From Treponema sp. (GTDB lineage Bacteria > Spirochaetota > Spirochaetia > Treponematales > Treponemataceae): a DNA stretch of 64,000 nucleotides. Each line of letters begins with the position of its first letter. The first letter of the stretch is position 1. Positions 1 through 9,744 of the stretch are shown here, piece after piece. Under the pieces are notes generated by a model. The model saw only the letters and a program-made list of their open reading frames with translations. It was not told the origin of the DNA and did no database searches. Location of the stretch: NCBI GenBank assembly GCA_024690865.1, contig JAILON010000156.1, positions 1 through 64,000 of the forward strand. Direction: 5' to 3'. Position numbers and translations under genes: made by a program.

Positions 1-1
1 C

Positions 2-922
2 TTGGAAAGTCCCCATATCATGCTCCTCGCCGACGACCCCTCGCACTCCCTTGTCGAGGGCACGGGCGAGCTTGTCAAAGGCGGTACGCCGCTCTACGAC
101 GGCGACCTGATGCTCGCGTCCGGCCACATCACGGGCTGGGCGGTGCGGGACGAGGCCGCGCTTGCCCATGTGCGCACGGCCCTTGCTGCGCTCAAGGAGG
201 CGGGCAGGGCGGAAGACGGGAGCAGCTTCCTCTTCGCGGTGGGCGACGGCAACCACTCGCTTGCGACGGCGAAGGCTGTCTGGGACGAGTACAAGGCGAA
301 GGCGGGGCTGAGCGGCGAGGCCTTGGAAAGCTGCCCCGTGCGCTACGCCCTCGTGGAAATCGTCAACATCTATGATTCTGGCCTGACCTTCGAGCCAATC
401 CACCGGGTCATCCTCGGCGACGAGGTGAACCCCGATGGGCTCATCGCATCGTTGGAAAAGTCCCTCGGCAGTCAGGGCGGGGAATCCGGCGATGGGGCCG
501 GAGCCAGCGGGAGCTGTGCTGGAACGCACCGTCGGGAAGTCGGAAGCCCTGCCGAGCTTGAGGCGGCGGTCAAGGCCTCCAAGGCATCCTTCGGATTCGT
601 CTACATCGGCAAGGACGGAAGGCAGCGCTTCACCCTGCTTGAGACCGGCATAACGGACCTTGCGGTCAGCCGCCTGCAGCCCGCGCTGGACGACTACCTT
701 GACGGCAAGGACGGCCTGGAGCTGGACTACATCCACGGCGCGGACGAGGTCTTCCGTCTGGGCGGGGAGCCGGGCGCGGTGTCCATCATGCTGCCTCCGA
801 TTGCAAAGGATTCCTTCTTCGCGACGATAGACGGACGCGGCCCCCTGCCGCGCAAGAGCTTTTCGATGGGGGAGGCGAGCGAGAAGCGCTTCTACCTGGA
901 ATGCCGGAGGCTGTTCGGCTAA
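2..922 (+). CDS. DUF1015 family protein, 3' part (truncated by window edge)
   Basis: The C-terminal 306 residues of a protein of the DUF1015 family, whose molecular function is not established. The sequence shows the family hallmark FAVGDGNHSLATAK followed by an acidic, Gly/Asp-rich C-terminal half. Family members are usually 400 residues or more and position 2 only offers an in-frame TTG, so the true start lies before the window. A short Gly/Ser-rich stretch (GESGDGAGASGSCAG) looks like one of the low-complexity insertions seen in other genes here. The next gene starts 88 bp downstream. Confidence 0.8.
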   Translation: MESPHIMLLADDPSHSLVEGTGELVKGGTPLYDGDLMLASGHITGWAVRDEAALAHVRTALAALKEAGRAEDGSSFLFAVGDGNHSLATAKAVWDEYKAKAGLSGEALESCPVRYALVEIVNIYDSGLTFEPIHRVILGDEVNPDGLIASLEKSLGSQGGESGDGAGASGSCAGTHRREVGSPAELEAAVKASKASFGFVYIGKDGRQRFTLLETGITDLAVSRLQPALDDYLDGKDGLELDYIHGADEVFRLGGEPGAVSIMLPPIAKDSFFATIDGRGPLPRKSFSMGEASEKRFYLECRRLFG

Positions 923-1010
923 GGGCGCAGTGTGCCAGGGGGCGACGGCCCTTTTCATAGCTGATGCCGGGATTTGCCGGCACGTTGCATGTAAGAGCAG
1001 GAAGAAGAAT

Positions 1011-1463
1011 ATGCAGATACGGAAAACGAATGCCGGCGACATTGATGCCCTGATGGAAATCCGGCTTGAGATGCTCAGGGTTGTGAACGGTTTGGACAAA
1101 AATGCGGAATTTGACTGGAAGCTCGTCGAATGTTCGCGGGGCTATTTCCTGTACGGGGACCAGACGACCGTCTTTGCGGATGACGGTGGCAAGATTGCCG
1201 GGTGCGCCTCGCTCAGCTACATTACGGTGATGCCGACATTTGACCATCCCACCGGGAAGCGTGCCCACCTGATGAACGTATACACCCGTGCGGAATACCG
1301 CAGGCAGGGCGTGGGCCGCCAGATGGTCCAGTTCCTGATTGACGAGGCGGTCTTGCGTGGCGTGACGGAAATCAGCCTGGATGCGACGCAGATGGGGCAT
1401 CCGCTGTACAAGGCCCTTGGGTTTAACGAGAATGCGGAGGGCATGAATCTCTCTCTGAAATGA
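1011..1463 (+). CDS. GNAT family N-acetyltransferase
   Basis: A 150-residue single-domain GNAT acetyltransferase that should transfer an acetyl group from acetyl-CoA to an unidentified amine substrate in the cytoplasm. Motif A for acetyl-CoA pyrophosphate binding is visible as YRRQGVGRQM, preceded by the beta-4 strand ahlMNVYT, and the C-terminal LYKALGF is the usual motif B region. I chose ATG 1011 (MQIRKTNAGD), which has an AGGAAG ribosome site about 8 nt upstream. The longer ORF from 930 only adds a non-homologous leader. The substrate cannot be told from sequence. Confidence 0.85.
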   Translation: MQIRKTNAGDIDALMEIRLEMLRVVNGLDKNAEFDWKLVECSRGYFLYGDQTTVFADDGGKIAGCASLSYITVMPTFDHPTGKRAHLMNVYTRAEYRRQGVGRQMVQFLIDEAVLRGVTEISLDATQMGHPLYKALGFNENAEGMNLSLK

Positions 1464-1558
1464 TGGGGCAGTTGCACGGGAGCCGTGCGGCTTCGGTGCA
1501 ACGGGCTTGTGTACAGGATTGACTGCGCGGGCCGTCGATTGCCGCCTTTTTAATTTAT

Positions 1559-1587
1559 TTGCAGGATAATAGAAAGTATGTTATAAT
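1559..1587 (+). promoter_or_regulatory. Sigma-70 promoter of the first chemoreceptor gene
   Basis: TTGCAG (-35), a 17-bp spacer and TATAAT (-10, 1582-1587). This leaves a leader of about 20 nt with a CAGGAG ribosome site before ATG 1616. The TTG that opens the ORF-track entry at 1559 is therefore the -35 box and not a start codon. Confidence 0.75.
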
Positions 1588-1615
1588 TACCCAACGTCAA
1601 CCGCAGGAGTTCTCT

Positions 1616-3700
1616 ATGAAAAAGTTGGGGCAGAAGCTTATCCTGAGCTATGCAGTTCTTGTATTGGTATCGATACTGATGGTCGCAATTCCCGTCCTGG
1701 GAACGCAGCGCAGCGTCCTGATGCAGGACATGATAGAGAAATCCATTGGGCAGATGGAATCCGCCTCCCAGTCCATAACGGCATTCCTGGACTCTCCTTC
1801 CACAATCGTGAAGGACATGGCCCTGTACATGGGGCGGACGGACAGCCTTGACCTAGAGGAAATCCAGCGGGACTTCGATGCACGGATAAAGGGATTCCCG
1901 TCCCTCTACTGCCTCTATTATACCGATTCCCTGCCGATGAGCAGGGGCGGCTCCTTCTATTCCAGCGACGGCTGGATTCCGGACATGGACTACGACAAGG
2001 ACTCCCGGGACTGGTACGCGGCAGCCCGGAAGGCCGGAGGCAAGGCGGCCCTCGTCGATCCCTACGTTGACGAGGATACGAAGAAGCTGGTCATGACGAT
2101 TTCCTGCGCCGTGCTCGGACGGAGCGGGAACTTCATGGGCGTCACGGGCATAGACATCCTGCTCGACGAGATGAATTCCATCGTGCACGGCAAGACCCTG
2201 ACCTCCGGCGGCACGACGTATATTCTGGACAGGAACGGCCTCTACCTGACGAATGACGATACCAGCAAGGTCCAGGCCGTGAATTTCTTTGACGAGCACC
2301 GGGATCTTTCCAAATTCAAGGACCGGATAAGCGACGACGTCTTCTTTGAGCCGGAGGCGTCCGGGGGCTACTACATCGCGGGGCAGGTCATCAACAAGAA
2401 CTCCGGCTGGATGATGGTGACGTTCGGCAGGACGTCCGAGCTGTACACGCAGGTAAACAAGATGATTCTCCTCATCGTCATCATGGCCCTGCTGGGGCTG
2501 GGAGCCTCCATCCTCATCGCCCTCCTGATGTCCTCCAAGATAGTCGAGCCGATAAAGACGGTCGATGTCGCCGTCAATGGAATCGCGCAGGGGAACGCGG
2601 ACCTGACCCGCCGGCTTGCGGTCAGGAGTTCCGACGAGGTCGGCGAGCTGGTCGAAGGATTCAACAACTTCATGGCGAAGCTGCAGGGCATCGTGCGCGA
2701 CGTGAAGGATTCCAAGGAGAACCTGTCCAACGTCAAGGCCGACCTGCAGGACAGCATAGACGGTACGGCGAGCGCGATTACGGAGATTCTTTCCAGCATC
2801 GAGAGCGTCGGCGGCCAGGTGGAAAACCAGTCCCGCTCGGTCTCGCAGACTTCCGCCGCCGTCACGGAGATTGCGGAGAACATCAACAGCCTGGGCCGCA
2901 TGATTGAGACCCAGTCCTACGGGGTGTCCCAGGCTTCCACCGCCGTGGAGCAGATGATAGGGAACATCGCGTCCGTGAACAGCAGCGTGGAGAAGATGGC
3001 CGCGTCCTTTGGCGCGCTTGAGGCCAACACGAGCGAGGGAATCCAGCGGCAGCAGCGCGTGTCCGAGCACGTCGCCGACATCGAGGCCCAGTCAAAGGCC
3101 CTGCAGGATGCCAACGTCGCGATTACGAGCGTTTCCAGCCAGACCAACCTCCTTGCCATGAACGCGGCCATCGAGGCTGCCCATGCGGGCGAGGCGGGCA
3201 AGGGCTTTTCCGTCGTCGCGGACGAAATCCGCAAGCTTTCCGAGACTTCCGCCGCCGAGTCCAAGAAGATCAGCGAGGAGCTCCGCAAAATCAGCGAGAG
3301 CATCCAGACCGTCGTCATCGCGGCGCGTGAGAGTTCGGAGAGCTTTGCCGGTGTCGGCGAGAAGATAGCCCAGACCGACCAGCTGGTGAACCAGATAAAG
3401 GCGGCGATGAGCGAGCAGCAGTCGGGGTCCCAGCAGATAGTCGAGGCCCTCAAGATAATGAACGACAGCACCTCGGAGGTCAAGGAGGCCTCCCACGAGA
3501 TGGCCGTCGGGAACCAGGCAATCCTTGCGGAAGTCCAGAAGCTCCAGGACGCGACGGTGGTAATCCGCGACGGCATGGCGGAGATGTCGGAGGGTGCGAA
3601 GGAGATGAACAAGACGGGGTCCGTCCTTTCTGACATTTCCGGGAAGGTGAGGGAGTCAATCAACAGGATCGGTGCCCAGATAGACCAGTTCCAGGTGTAG
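1616..3700 (+). CDS. Methyl-accepting chemotaxis protein (dCache sensor)
   Basis: A 694-residue transmembrane chemoreceptor that relays periplasmic ligand binding to the CheA/CheW array. An N-terminal membrane helix ([21 protein letters not shown]) is followed by a periplasmic sensor of about 270 residues that looks like a double Cache domain ([22 protein letters not shown]). A second membrane helix ([20 protein letters not shown]) leads to HAMP and a long coiled-coil signalling domain. The conserved hairpin tip is intact ([20 protein letters not shown]). The start ATG 1616 is set by CAGGAG and the TATAAT promoter. The ligand is unknown; Cache receptors often bind amino acids or small acids. 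It is related to the receptor at 21874-23949. Confidence 0.95.
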   Translation: MKKLGQKLILSYAVLVLVSILMVAIPVLGTQRSVLMQDMIEKSIGQMESASQSITAFLDSPSTIVKDMALYMGRTDSLDLEEIQRDFDARIKGFPSLYCLYYTDSLPMSRGGSFYSSDGWIPDMDYDKDSRDWYAAARKAGGKAALVDPYVDEDTKKLVMTISCAVLGRSGNFMGVTGIDILLDEMNSIVHGKTLTSGGTTYILDRNGLYLTNDDTSKVQAVNFFDEHRDLSKFKDRISDDVFFEPEASGGYYIAGQVINKNSGWMMVTFGRTSELYTQVNKMILLIVIMALLGLGASILIALLMSSKIVEPIKTVDVAVNGIAQGNADLTRRLAVRSSDEVGELVEGFNNFMAKLQGIVRDVKDSKENLSNVKADLQDSIDGTASAITEILSSIESVGGQVENQSRSVSQTSAAVTEIAENINSLGRMIETQSYGVSQASTAVEQMIGNIASVNSSVEKMAASFGALEANTSEGIQRQQRVSEHVADIEAQSKALQDANVAITSVSSQTNLLAMNAAIEAAHAGEAGKGFSVVADEIRKLSETSAAESKKISEELRKISESIQTVVIAARESSESFAGVGEKIAQTDQLVNQIKAAMSEQQSGSQQIVEALKIMNDSTSEVKEASHEMAVGNQAILAEVQKLQDATVVIRDGMAEMSEGAKEMNKTGSVLSDISGKVRESINRIGAQIDQFQV

Positions 3701-3757
3701 GGGCGGACAGTCTGTCTTTTTGATGACGCTGCGGTTCATACCTCCCCCCTCCTCCTA

Positions 3758-3837
3758 TCGTGCGTACACGACAGATTCACCTGTATCTTATCGTGCATAC
3801 ACGACAGTTTCAAGCGTTTTTGTCGTGCCTGCGCGAC
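3758..3837. repeat. Three-copy 33-bp palindromic tandem repeat
   Basis: Three short dyads spaced 33 and 32 bp apart: TCGTGCGTACACGA (3758), TCGTGCATACACGA (3791) and TCGTGCCTGCGCGA (3823), each followed by CAG. They occupy the gap between the convergent chemoreceptor and ATPase genes. No other gene or RNA is visible in 3701-3938. Confidence 0.8.
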
Positions 3838-3938
3838 AGGTATGGCCAGTGTTGTAATCTGCCCTCTACCTGTCCGTAATTCTCGGAGGCTGTCCCTGCT
3901 CCGTACGTCAGAACCGGGCGAATACGGACAGCTCCCGG

Positions 3939-5126
3939 TCATCCTTCCAAATCCCGCATCATCAGGAAGTCCGGCAGGCGGATGTGCTGCACGTTGCTTG
4001 TGGAGTAGTCCAGATCATCGTTCGTTATGATGATTTTGCGGTCAAGCTGGGTGAGCGAGTTGAATGCAGAAAATTCGCGTTCGTATGCCTTCTCTTCCGC
4101 TACGCTGTATGCTACCTGTACGTAGAACTTTTTGCCGTCCTTTTCGGCAATGAAGTCTATCTCGCGCCCATTGTTGTCATAGACTTTGACCGAGTAGTTC
4201 ATGTATGCAAGTTCGGTGTAGATGACGTTTTCCAGATTGTGGGTCAGGTCAAATCGACCGTCCGGGCATCGTATTGAATTCAGGGCGACATCGCTGTTGT
4301 AAAGCTTCCTGCTCTGTTCAAGCTCCTTTTTTGCCTTTGTGGAATAGCGCGGAATCTGGTCGATGATATAAGCATCTTCAAGATATCCTATCCATTTCTG
4401 AATTGTATTTGTGCTGCATGGAATCCCCTGTGCGTTCATATAGGCGGTTATGGAATGTGCGGAGTAAAGCCGGGCATTGGAAATCAGTATGAAATTTGCC
4501 AGTTTCCTGAATTCCTGCTCCTTACGGATTTTATAGCGGTTTATGATGTCGTTCGTTACAATCGTGTCGTCCAAATCGTTCAGGTATCGTTTCTGCTCGT
4601 CAAGGGTCGGGAATTCAAGTCGCTTGGGGAAGCCTCCCCATACGAGGTAGTCCATGACTGATGCTTTCCTGCCGAGCTGCCCGGCATATCCGGCAAGTTC
4701 CTTGTATACAAACGGGCGTATTCTGAACGAGACATAGCGGCCGGAAAGTTCCCTGGTGAACTCCCTGGACAGGAGCTTTGAGTTGGAACCGGTGATGAAG
4801 ACCGAACAGTTTTCGCGCCTGAGCGAGCGGCAGGCAAGCTGCCAGCCGTCAATCTCCTGAACTTCGTCCAGCAGCACGTAGCACAGTTCTTTCTTCCTGC
4901 GGGAGGAGACGTATCCGACTATGTCTTCCCATTTCTGGATGCTGGATGTGACGGCCCGGTCGTCAAAATCAAGGTAGATGACATTATCGCATTTCTGCCT
5001 CAGTTCCTCGACTATCTGCTCCATAATCACGGACTTGCCGCACCGGCGGACCCCCGTGATTATCTTGATGAGGTCACTGTCATAGAAGCCCCGTATTTCG
5101 CCTACATACTTTTCGCGCTTCAGCAT
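3939..5126 (-). CDS. AAA ATPase with DUF4143 C-terminus
   Basis: A 395-residue ATPase of the AAA_14/DUF4143 type. The N-terminal part shows a Walker A motif (ITGVRRCGKSVIM) and a Walker B-like strand (CYVLLDEVQEI) followed by a sensor (VFITGSNSKLL). The C-terminal DUF4143 part ends in a nuclease-like core (REIDFIAEKDGKKFYVQVAYSV) with the D...(Q/E)xK pattern. Such genes are common, often strain-variable, and of unproven role. I prefer the start MLKREKYVGE at 5126 because a TTGAGA-17-TACAAT promoter ends 7 nt before it; the ORF-track start at 5162 lies inside that promoter. Confidence 0.85.
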   Translation of the reverse strand: MLKREKYVGEIRGFYDSDLIKIITGVRRCGKSVIMEQIVEELRQKCDNVIYLDFDDRAVTSSIQKWEDIVGYVSSRRKKELCYVLLDEVQEIDGWQLACRSLRRENCSVFITGSNSKLLSREFTRELSGRYVSFRIRPFVYKELAGYAGQLGRKASVMDYLVWGGFPKRLEFPTLDEQKRYLNDLDDTIVTNDIINRYKIRKEQEFRKLANFILISNARLYSAHSITAYMNAQGIPCSTNTIQKWIGYLEDAYIIDQIPRYSTKAKKELEQSRKLYNSDVALNSIRCPDGRFDLTHNLENVIYTELAYMNYSVKVYDNNGREIDFIAEKDGKKFYVQVAYSVAEEKAYEREFSAFNSLTQLDRKIIITNDDLDYSTSNVQHIRLPDFLMMRDLEG

Positions 5127-5133
5127 ACAGAGT

Positions 5134-5162
5134 ATTGTAGCATACATAAGCCAAATTCTCAA
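5134..5162 (-). promoter_or_regulatory. Promoter of the DUF4143 ATPase gene, leaderless
   Basis: Read on the minus strand: TTGAGA (5162-5157), a 17-bp spacer, TACAAT (5139-5134), then 7 nt to ATG 5126. The transcript should start at or next to the start codon. The -35 box lies inside the first copy of the 40-bp repeat that follows, so that repeat could be an operator. Confidence 0.7.
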
Positions 5163-5245
5163 TGCTATTGCGAATTTGGACTGAAACAGGCTAAATTCTC
5201 AATAGCAGTGAGAATTTCGGACAAGCACGGATAAATTCTCAATAG
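5153..5245. repeat. Three-copy 40-bp repeat with dyad, overlapping a promoter
   Basis: AAATTCTCAAT recurs at 5153, 5193 and 5233, exactly 40 bp apart. The middle copy is a perfect inverted repeat AAATTCTCA-7 nt-TGAGAATTT (5193-5217) and the first copy is a degenerate version. Copy one covers the -35 box of the ATPase gene. Confidence 0.8.
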
Positions 5246-5351
5246 GGATAGTCAAATGGATGTGTCGGGCGTTCCGGCGGGCAATCAGGAAGGGGGATGC
5301 TATCTCAGACACAACTGAGGAGCGGGTCGCGGGCGGGGCGGGGCAGATTGT

Positions 5352-5436
5352 ACTTTCATGAGGGAACTTTCGGGCAGATGCAACACTTTTCAGGGGGAAC
5401 TTTTGCCCAGAACGTACACTTTTATGAGGATAACGG
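5352..5436. repeat. 33-bp tandem repeat upstream of the GH31 gene
   Basis: ACTTTCATGAGGGAAC, ACTTTTCAGGGGGAAC and ACTTTTATGAGGATAAC begin at 5352, 5385 and 5418, so the period is 33 bp. They lie 90-180 bp before the GH31 start. No gene is evident in 5246-5527; the two 65-aa ORFs there are made of the repeat. Confidence 0.75.
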
Positions 5437-5527
5437 TCCGATTTTCTCCCGTCAGCCGGAAACTCTCGTCACTCGCTCAGCACTCGCCCCCTAGCCGAGC
5501 CGTTGCACTTTGTGCTAGTATTTCCTT

Positions 5528-7543
5528 ATGTTCACAAAGGAAGACAACGCGATAATCTGGAAGAAGGGCTACGAGACCCTACGCATAGAGGGATGGGGGG
5601 CGGACTCGCTCCGTGTCCGCTGCACGATGAACACCGCCTTTTCAGGCGAGGACTGGGCACTGACGGAAAAGTCCGCTGCTGATGTAGCGGCCACCAAGCC
5701 CGGCGCCGCCAAAACGGTCATAACCGTCTCGGACGTGGAGGCTGAAATCAAGAACGGCAAACTGTCCGCCACGGTCAGCGCGAACGGCGTCCTCCGCTTC
5801 TACAAGGGCGGGAAGCTCATCCTACGGGAATACTACCGCAACTACGATGCCGCTGCGAGCAGGGAGAGCGTCTGCCTCAAGGTGGTCTCCCGCGAGTTCC
5901 ACCCGGTCATCGGCGGCAGCGAGTTCCGCCTGACCGTCCGCTTCGATGCGAACGAGGGCGAGAAGATATACGGCATGGGCCAGTACCAGCAGCCCAATCT
6001 TGACATGAAGGGCTGCGTCTTGGAGCTTGCCCAGCGCAACTCCCAGTCATCGATTCCCTTCTACCTTTCCAGCCTGGGCTACGGCTTCCTCTGGAACAAT
6101 CCGTCGGTGGGGCGTGCAACATTCGGCACGAACCGGACGGTCTGGGAATCCTCCTGCTGCGACGAGATGGACTACTGGATTACGGCGGCTGACAGCCCCG
6201 CCCAAATCATACGGAACTACACGGGGGCGACGGGCCGCCACCCGCTCATGGGCGAGGACTACCTGGGATTCTGGCAGTGCAAGCTCCGCTACCGGACGCA
6301 GGACGAGGTCCTGACCGTTGCGCGCAAGTACAAGGAGCTCGGCATCAAGCTCGATGTCATCGTCATCGACTTCTTCCACTGGATCCGGCAGGGCGACTGG
6401 GGATTCGACAAGGACTACTGGCCCGACCCCAAGGCGATGTGCGACGAGCTGCACGCGATGGGCACCAAGGTCATGGTCTCCGTCTGGCCGTCCGTTGACA
6501 AGAAGTGCTCCCACTTCCAGGAGATGTGGGATCGGGGCCTCCTCGTCCGCACGGACCGCGGCGTCATCCAGACCTACGACTTCAACGGCGATTGCGTGAC
6601 ATTCGACGCGACCAACCCCGAGGCGCGGGAGTTCATCTGGAATGTCTGCCGGGAAAGCTACCAGAAGTACGGCATCGACATGTTCTGGCTGGACAACGCC
6701 GAGCCCGACCTTTCCATATATGACTACGAGCTCTACCGCTACCAGATGGGGCCGGCCCTCAAGGTCAGCAACCTCTACCCCAAGTGCTACGCCCAGGCCT
6801 TCTGGGAGGGCATGAAAAAGTCCGGTATGGAAACGCCCGTCAACCTGGAGCGCTGCGCCTGGGCGGGCAGCCAGAAGTACGGGGTCATCCTCTGGAACGG
6901 CGACGTGCAGAGCAGCTGGGAGTGCCTTGAGGACTCCGTGGCGCAGGGACTGGGCATGGGGCTTTCCGGCATCGCCTGGTGGACGACGGATATCGGCGGC
7001 TTCATGTGGGGCAACGTGCACGACAAGGGCTTCATCGAACTTCTGGAACGCTGGTTCGAGTGGGCGGTCTTCACCCCGATCATGCGGCTGCACGGCGACC
7101 GCGACCCGCACGACATCTCGCCCCTGTCGGACAAGGACTACGGCGGCGGCTACCTCTTCACCGGCTCGCCAAACGAGATATGGTGCTACGGGGACGAGGC
7201 GCAGAAGATATTCGAAAAGAACATCAAGCTCCGCAAGTCGCTCAAAGGCTACGTTGCCTCGCTGATGAAGGAAGCCCACGAAAGCGGTGCGCCCCTCATG
7301 CGGACGATGTTCTACGAGTTCCCCGATGACGCGGAGTGCTGGATGCTCAGGGACCAGTACATGTTCGGCCCAGACTACCTGGTCGCCCCCGTTCTGCACG
7401 CGGGCGAGACGGAGCGCGAAGTCTACCTCCCCGCCGGCAGCTGGGAGGACTTCCACACGGGCGAGAAGCTTTCCGGCGGCCGCCGCGTCACGGTTGCCGC
7501 CCCGATTGACCGCATCCCGGTGTTCAAAAAGATAAGCAACTAG
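5528..7543 (+). CDS. GH31 alpha-glucosidase/alpha-xylosidase
   Basis: A 671-residue glycoside hydrolase family 31 enzyme that should release alpha-linked glucose or xylose from oligosaccharides with retention. After an N-terminal beta-sandwich (KIYGMGQYQQPNLDMKG) comes the TIM barrel. The nucleophile motif is FWLDNAEPD (Asp about 389) and the acid/base motif is WWTTDIGGF (Asp about 488). There is no signal peptide, so it probably acts in the cytoplasm on imported oligosaccharides. The WLDNAEP form is closer to the xylosidase/oligosaccharidase branch, but substrate choice is inference. There is no clear ribosome site; a TAGTAT box ends 6 nt before ATG. Confidence 0.9.
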   Translation: MFTKEDNAIIWKKGYETLRIEGWGADSLRVRCTMNTAFSGEDWALTEKSAADVAATKPGAAKTVITVSDVEAEIKNGKLSATVSANGVLRFYKGGKLILREYYRNYDAAASRESVCLKVVSREFHPVIGGSEFRLTVRFDANEGEKIYGMGQYQQPNLDMKGCVLELAQRNSQSSIPFYLSSLGYGFLWNNPSVGRATFGTNRTVWESSCCDEMDYWITAADSPAQIIRNYTGATGRHPLMGEDYLGFWQCKLRYRTQDEVLTVARKYKELGIKLDVIVIDFFHWIRQGDWGFDKDYWPDPKAMCDELHAMGTKVMVSVWPSVDKKCSHFQEMWDRGLLVRTDRGVIQTYDFNGDCVTFDATNPEAREFIWNVCRESYQKYGIDMFWLDNAEPDLSIYDYELYRYQMGPALKVSNLYPKCYAQAFWEGMKKSGMETPVNLERCAWAGSQKYGVILWNGDVQSSWECLEDSVAQGLGMGLSGIAWWTTDIGGFMWGNVHDKGFIELLERWFEWAVFTPIMRLHGDRDPHDISPLSDKDYGGGYLFTGSPNEIWCYGDEAQKIFEKNIKLRKSLKGYVASLMKEAHESGAPLMRTMFYEFPDDAECWMLRDQYMFGPDYLVAPVLHAGETEREVYLPAGSWEDFHTGEKLSGGRRVTVAAPIDRIPVFKKISN

Positions 7544-7557
7544 ACGGGGTACCGAGA

Positions 7558-7587
7558 AGGGCGGGCAGGACATCTCCTCCCCGCCCT
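7558..7587 (+). terminator. GC stem-loop after the GH31 gene
   Basis: AGGGCGGG and CCCGCCCT form an 8-bp stem with a 14-nt loop just 14 nt after the GH31 stop. No run of T follows, so it is at best a weak terminator or an mRNA-stabilising hairpin. Confidence 0.4.
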
Positions 7588-7629
7588 ATACCCCCTATAC
7601 CTCCGTATGTTTTTTCAGGACAAGCCTAC

Positions 7630-9645
7630 ATGAAAGATTCTTCAAAAGCGATTCCCGATGGGGACAAATTCCGTTCCCGTGCCATAAACGCCATTGTTGC
7701 CCTCTTCCTCATCGCCTCCATTCCGGGGGCGTTCGCAGGAAGCGGAAATGAATTTGACGAACGCTGGATGTACCTGCTGAACTTTGTTCGCAAGGATGAG
7801 TATATATTCGGGAAGAATATCTTTTTTACCTACGGCCCCTTGGGATTCCTCACCTGCGTCCGTGCGGTGAAGGACAGCCTCTTTGTTGGCTTGGCATGGT
7901 GGCTGGCCATATACGCCGCATTCGTCTACCTGATGATGCAGGTCAGACGTATCCTGCTGGACCGGAAGGTCCGTGTCCTGTGTCCTGCCGTTGCGCTTTT
8001 CCTCTTCCTGCTGCCGCAGAAGATGGTGGGCGACGTTCTGGTAAGCTTCTATGTCTGGCTGGCGGTCGCCCTCCTTGTCGCCTGCGATAAAGAAGACCGG
8101 AGGGGTATACTGTACGCAGTCATTGCGGACATCCTGCTGGCCCTGCTCTTCCTTTGGAAGATGTCGTCCTTCACCTCTTCGTTTGCCGTCTGCTTCGTTT
8201 CTGCTTTTATACTGCTGTTCATACGGAAGGAATGGAAAAAGGCGCTGCTGCTGTCGCTGTCGCTTCCAGCCGTCATCTGCGCCTACCTCATATACAACCC
8301 GTCCGTTTCCGATTTCCTGTGCTACTGCCGGGCTGCCGTTGAAATATCTGGCGGCTACAACGCCGTCATGGGCAACGTAATGACCCCGGATTCCTTTTCT
8401 GCATTCTTCGTCGTGTTTGGGGTTGCCGCCGGGCTAATCCTCGCCCTTTGCCTGTGGAACACGGACAAGAAGTCGTTTGCAATCTTCGTGCCCCTGTTTG
8501 TTCCGCTCTTTTTCTACTATAAATATGGGATTGTACGGCAGGGGGGATTTGCATTCTACCAGGGCGTGTGCATGTCCTTTTCCATCTTCTTCCTGTTCGG
8601 GCTTTTCGATTTTTTGTTTTCTCCGTCTGTGCAGCCGAAGCTTCACGGCTGGGGAAAGCTGTCCCTTGTTTACGTGCTTGCCCTGTGCGTCTTGGAATTT
8701 CCCAGCTTCCTCAGCAGCATTCCGCAGGTACTGAAGGATTCGACGCTGGGACTGCCTTCGCAAATAATAGACCGCTACCTGATTTCCGTCAGGAATGGGG
8801 CCGGAAAGACTTTGAATCCTGCCTTTAAGGAAATCGTGAATGGCGGTTCCGTTGCAATTTTCCCGGACGAGCTTTTCTATCTGGCAGACGGCAGTACGAA
8901 ATTCCGGGCCATGCCCATCATACAGAACTACACGGCCTACACCGCATGGCTGGACGAGAAGAATGCGGCTTTCTTTACGGACGGTGGAACTGGCGCGGCT
9001 GGCACTCTTGCTGGTGCGACGAGCGCGACCGCTGGAACGGCTGGTGGTGCGACGGGGGCGACCGCTGGCGCGGTTGCTGGTGCTCCGCCCGACTTCGTGC
9101 TGTTCGGCTTGGAGGGAATCGACATGCGGCTCCCCCTTGCCGAAACCCCGGCAACGTATTCCGCCATACGGGAAAACTATGAGCTTGTTGCAGGAACGGA
9201 CACCGAGCTGCTTTTTAAACGGAAAGACGGCGCCCCTGGCCGGAAGCATGAAAAGCGCGAGATTGTGCGCGGGCCGTGGAGCGGGAATGCCATAGACCGG
9301 CCGTCCAATGCGCGGTATATGTCGATTGACATGAAGTTGAGCCTGCTGGGAAAACTGGCGGAATTTTTCTGGAAGTCGCTTCCGGTGTTTATAGATATCG
9401 AGTTTGACGATGGATCGGTGAACGGCGGCCGTATCGTTCCACGTACGGCGACCAACCCGATTGCAGTGGACGAGCTGGTCGTTCCCTATTCCGGTGTGCA
9501 TCCTCGCGAGGATGGGGCGACCGTGGAACTGGCAAAAGTCATTTCCCAGGGGCCGGGCAAGCGGGCCGTGTCCGTGGATTTCCGGATGAAAGGGCTGCTT
9601 CGCCTGTATTACAAGGACATAACGGTGTGCTGGTGGACTGACTGA
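7630..9645 (+). CDS. Polytopic membrane protein of unknown function
   Basis: A 671-residue protein with about ten hydrophobic helices in the first 380 residues (for example AINAIVALFLIASIPGAFA, LFVGLAWWLAIYAAFVYLMM) and a large extramembrane C-terminal part. An early loop holds NIFFTYGPLGFL after a membrane-proximal GNEFDERW. The topology resembles membrane glycosyltransferases of the C type, with a large loop after the first helix, but no catalytic motif is certain. Residues about 452-488 are a Gly/Ala/Thr repeat. CAGGA sits 9 nt before ATG. I do not recognise the family. Confidence 0.75.
   Translation: MKDSSKAIPDGDKFRSRAINAIVALFLIASIPGAFAGSGNEFDERWMYLLNFVRKDEYIFGKNIFFTYGPLGFLTCVRAVKDSLFVGLAWWLAIYAAFVYLMMQVRRILLDRKVRVLCPAVALFLFLLPQKMVGDVLVSFYVWLAVALLVACDKEDRRGILYAVIADILLALLFLWKMSSFTSSFAVCFVSAFILLFIRKEWKKALLLSLSLPAVICAYLIYNPSVSDFLCYCRAAVEISGGYNAVMGNVMTPDSFSAFFVVFGVAAGLILALCLWNTDKKSFAIFVPLFVPLFFYYKYGIVRQGGFAFYQGVCMSFSIFFLFGLFDFLFSPSVQPKLHGWGKLSLVYVLALCVLEFPSFLSSIPQVLKDSTLGLPSQIIDRYLISVRNGAGKTLNPAFKEIVNGGSVAIFPDELFYLADGSTKFRAMPIIQNYTAYTAWLDEKNAAFFTDGGTGAAGTLAGATSATAGTAGGATGATAGAVAGAPPDFVLFGLEGIDMRLPLAETPATYSAIRENYELVAGTDTELLFKRKDGAPGRKHEKREIVRGPWSGNAIDRPSNARYMSIDMKLSLLGKLAEFFWKSLPVFIDIEFDDGSVNGGRIVPRTATNPIAVDELVVPYSGVHPREDGATVELAKVISQGPGKRAVSVDFRMKGLLRLYYKDITVCWWTD
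8985..9093 (+). repeat. In-frame Gly/Ala/Thr repeat inside the membrane-protein gene
   Basis: Degenerate repeats of GGTGCGACGGGGGCGACC type encode TGAAGTLAGATSATAGTAGG and related text. The block interrupts otherwise ordinary sequence (FFTDG before it, PPDFVLFGLEG after it) without breaking the frame. Confidence 0.75.
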
Positions 9646-9744
9646 CGGCGGTTCCGTAGTCTATCGTAAAGGCTGTCACCTCTGCCGGCCGGTAGTGGTG
9701 TATAGGCCGTCCGCTACGCTGGCTGAGGAGGGCCGGTAGTGATG

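Noticed and set aside
6047-7573. 508-aa minus-strand ORF
   Set aside because: Antisense shadow of the GH31 gene, which has complete active-site motifs.
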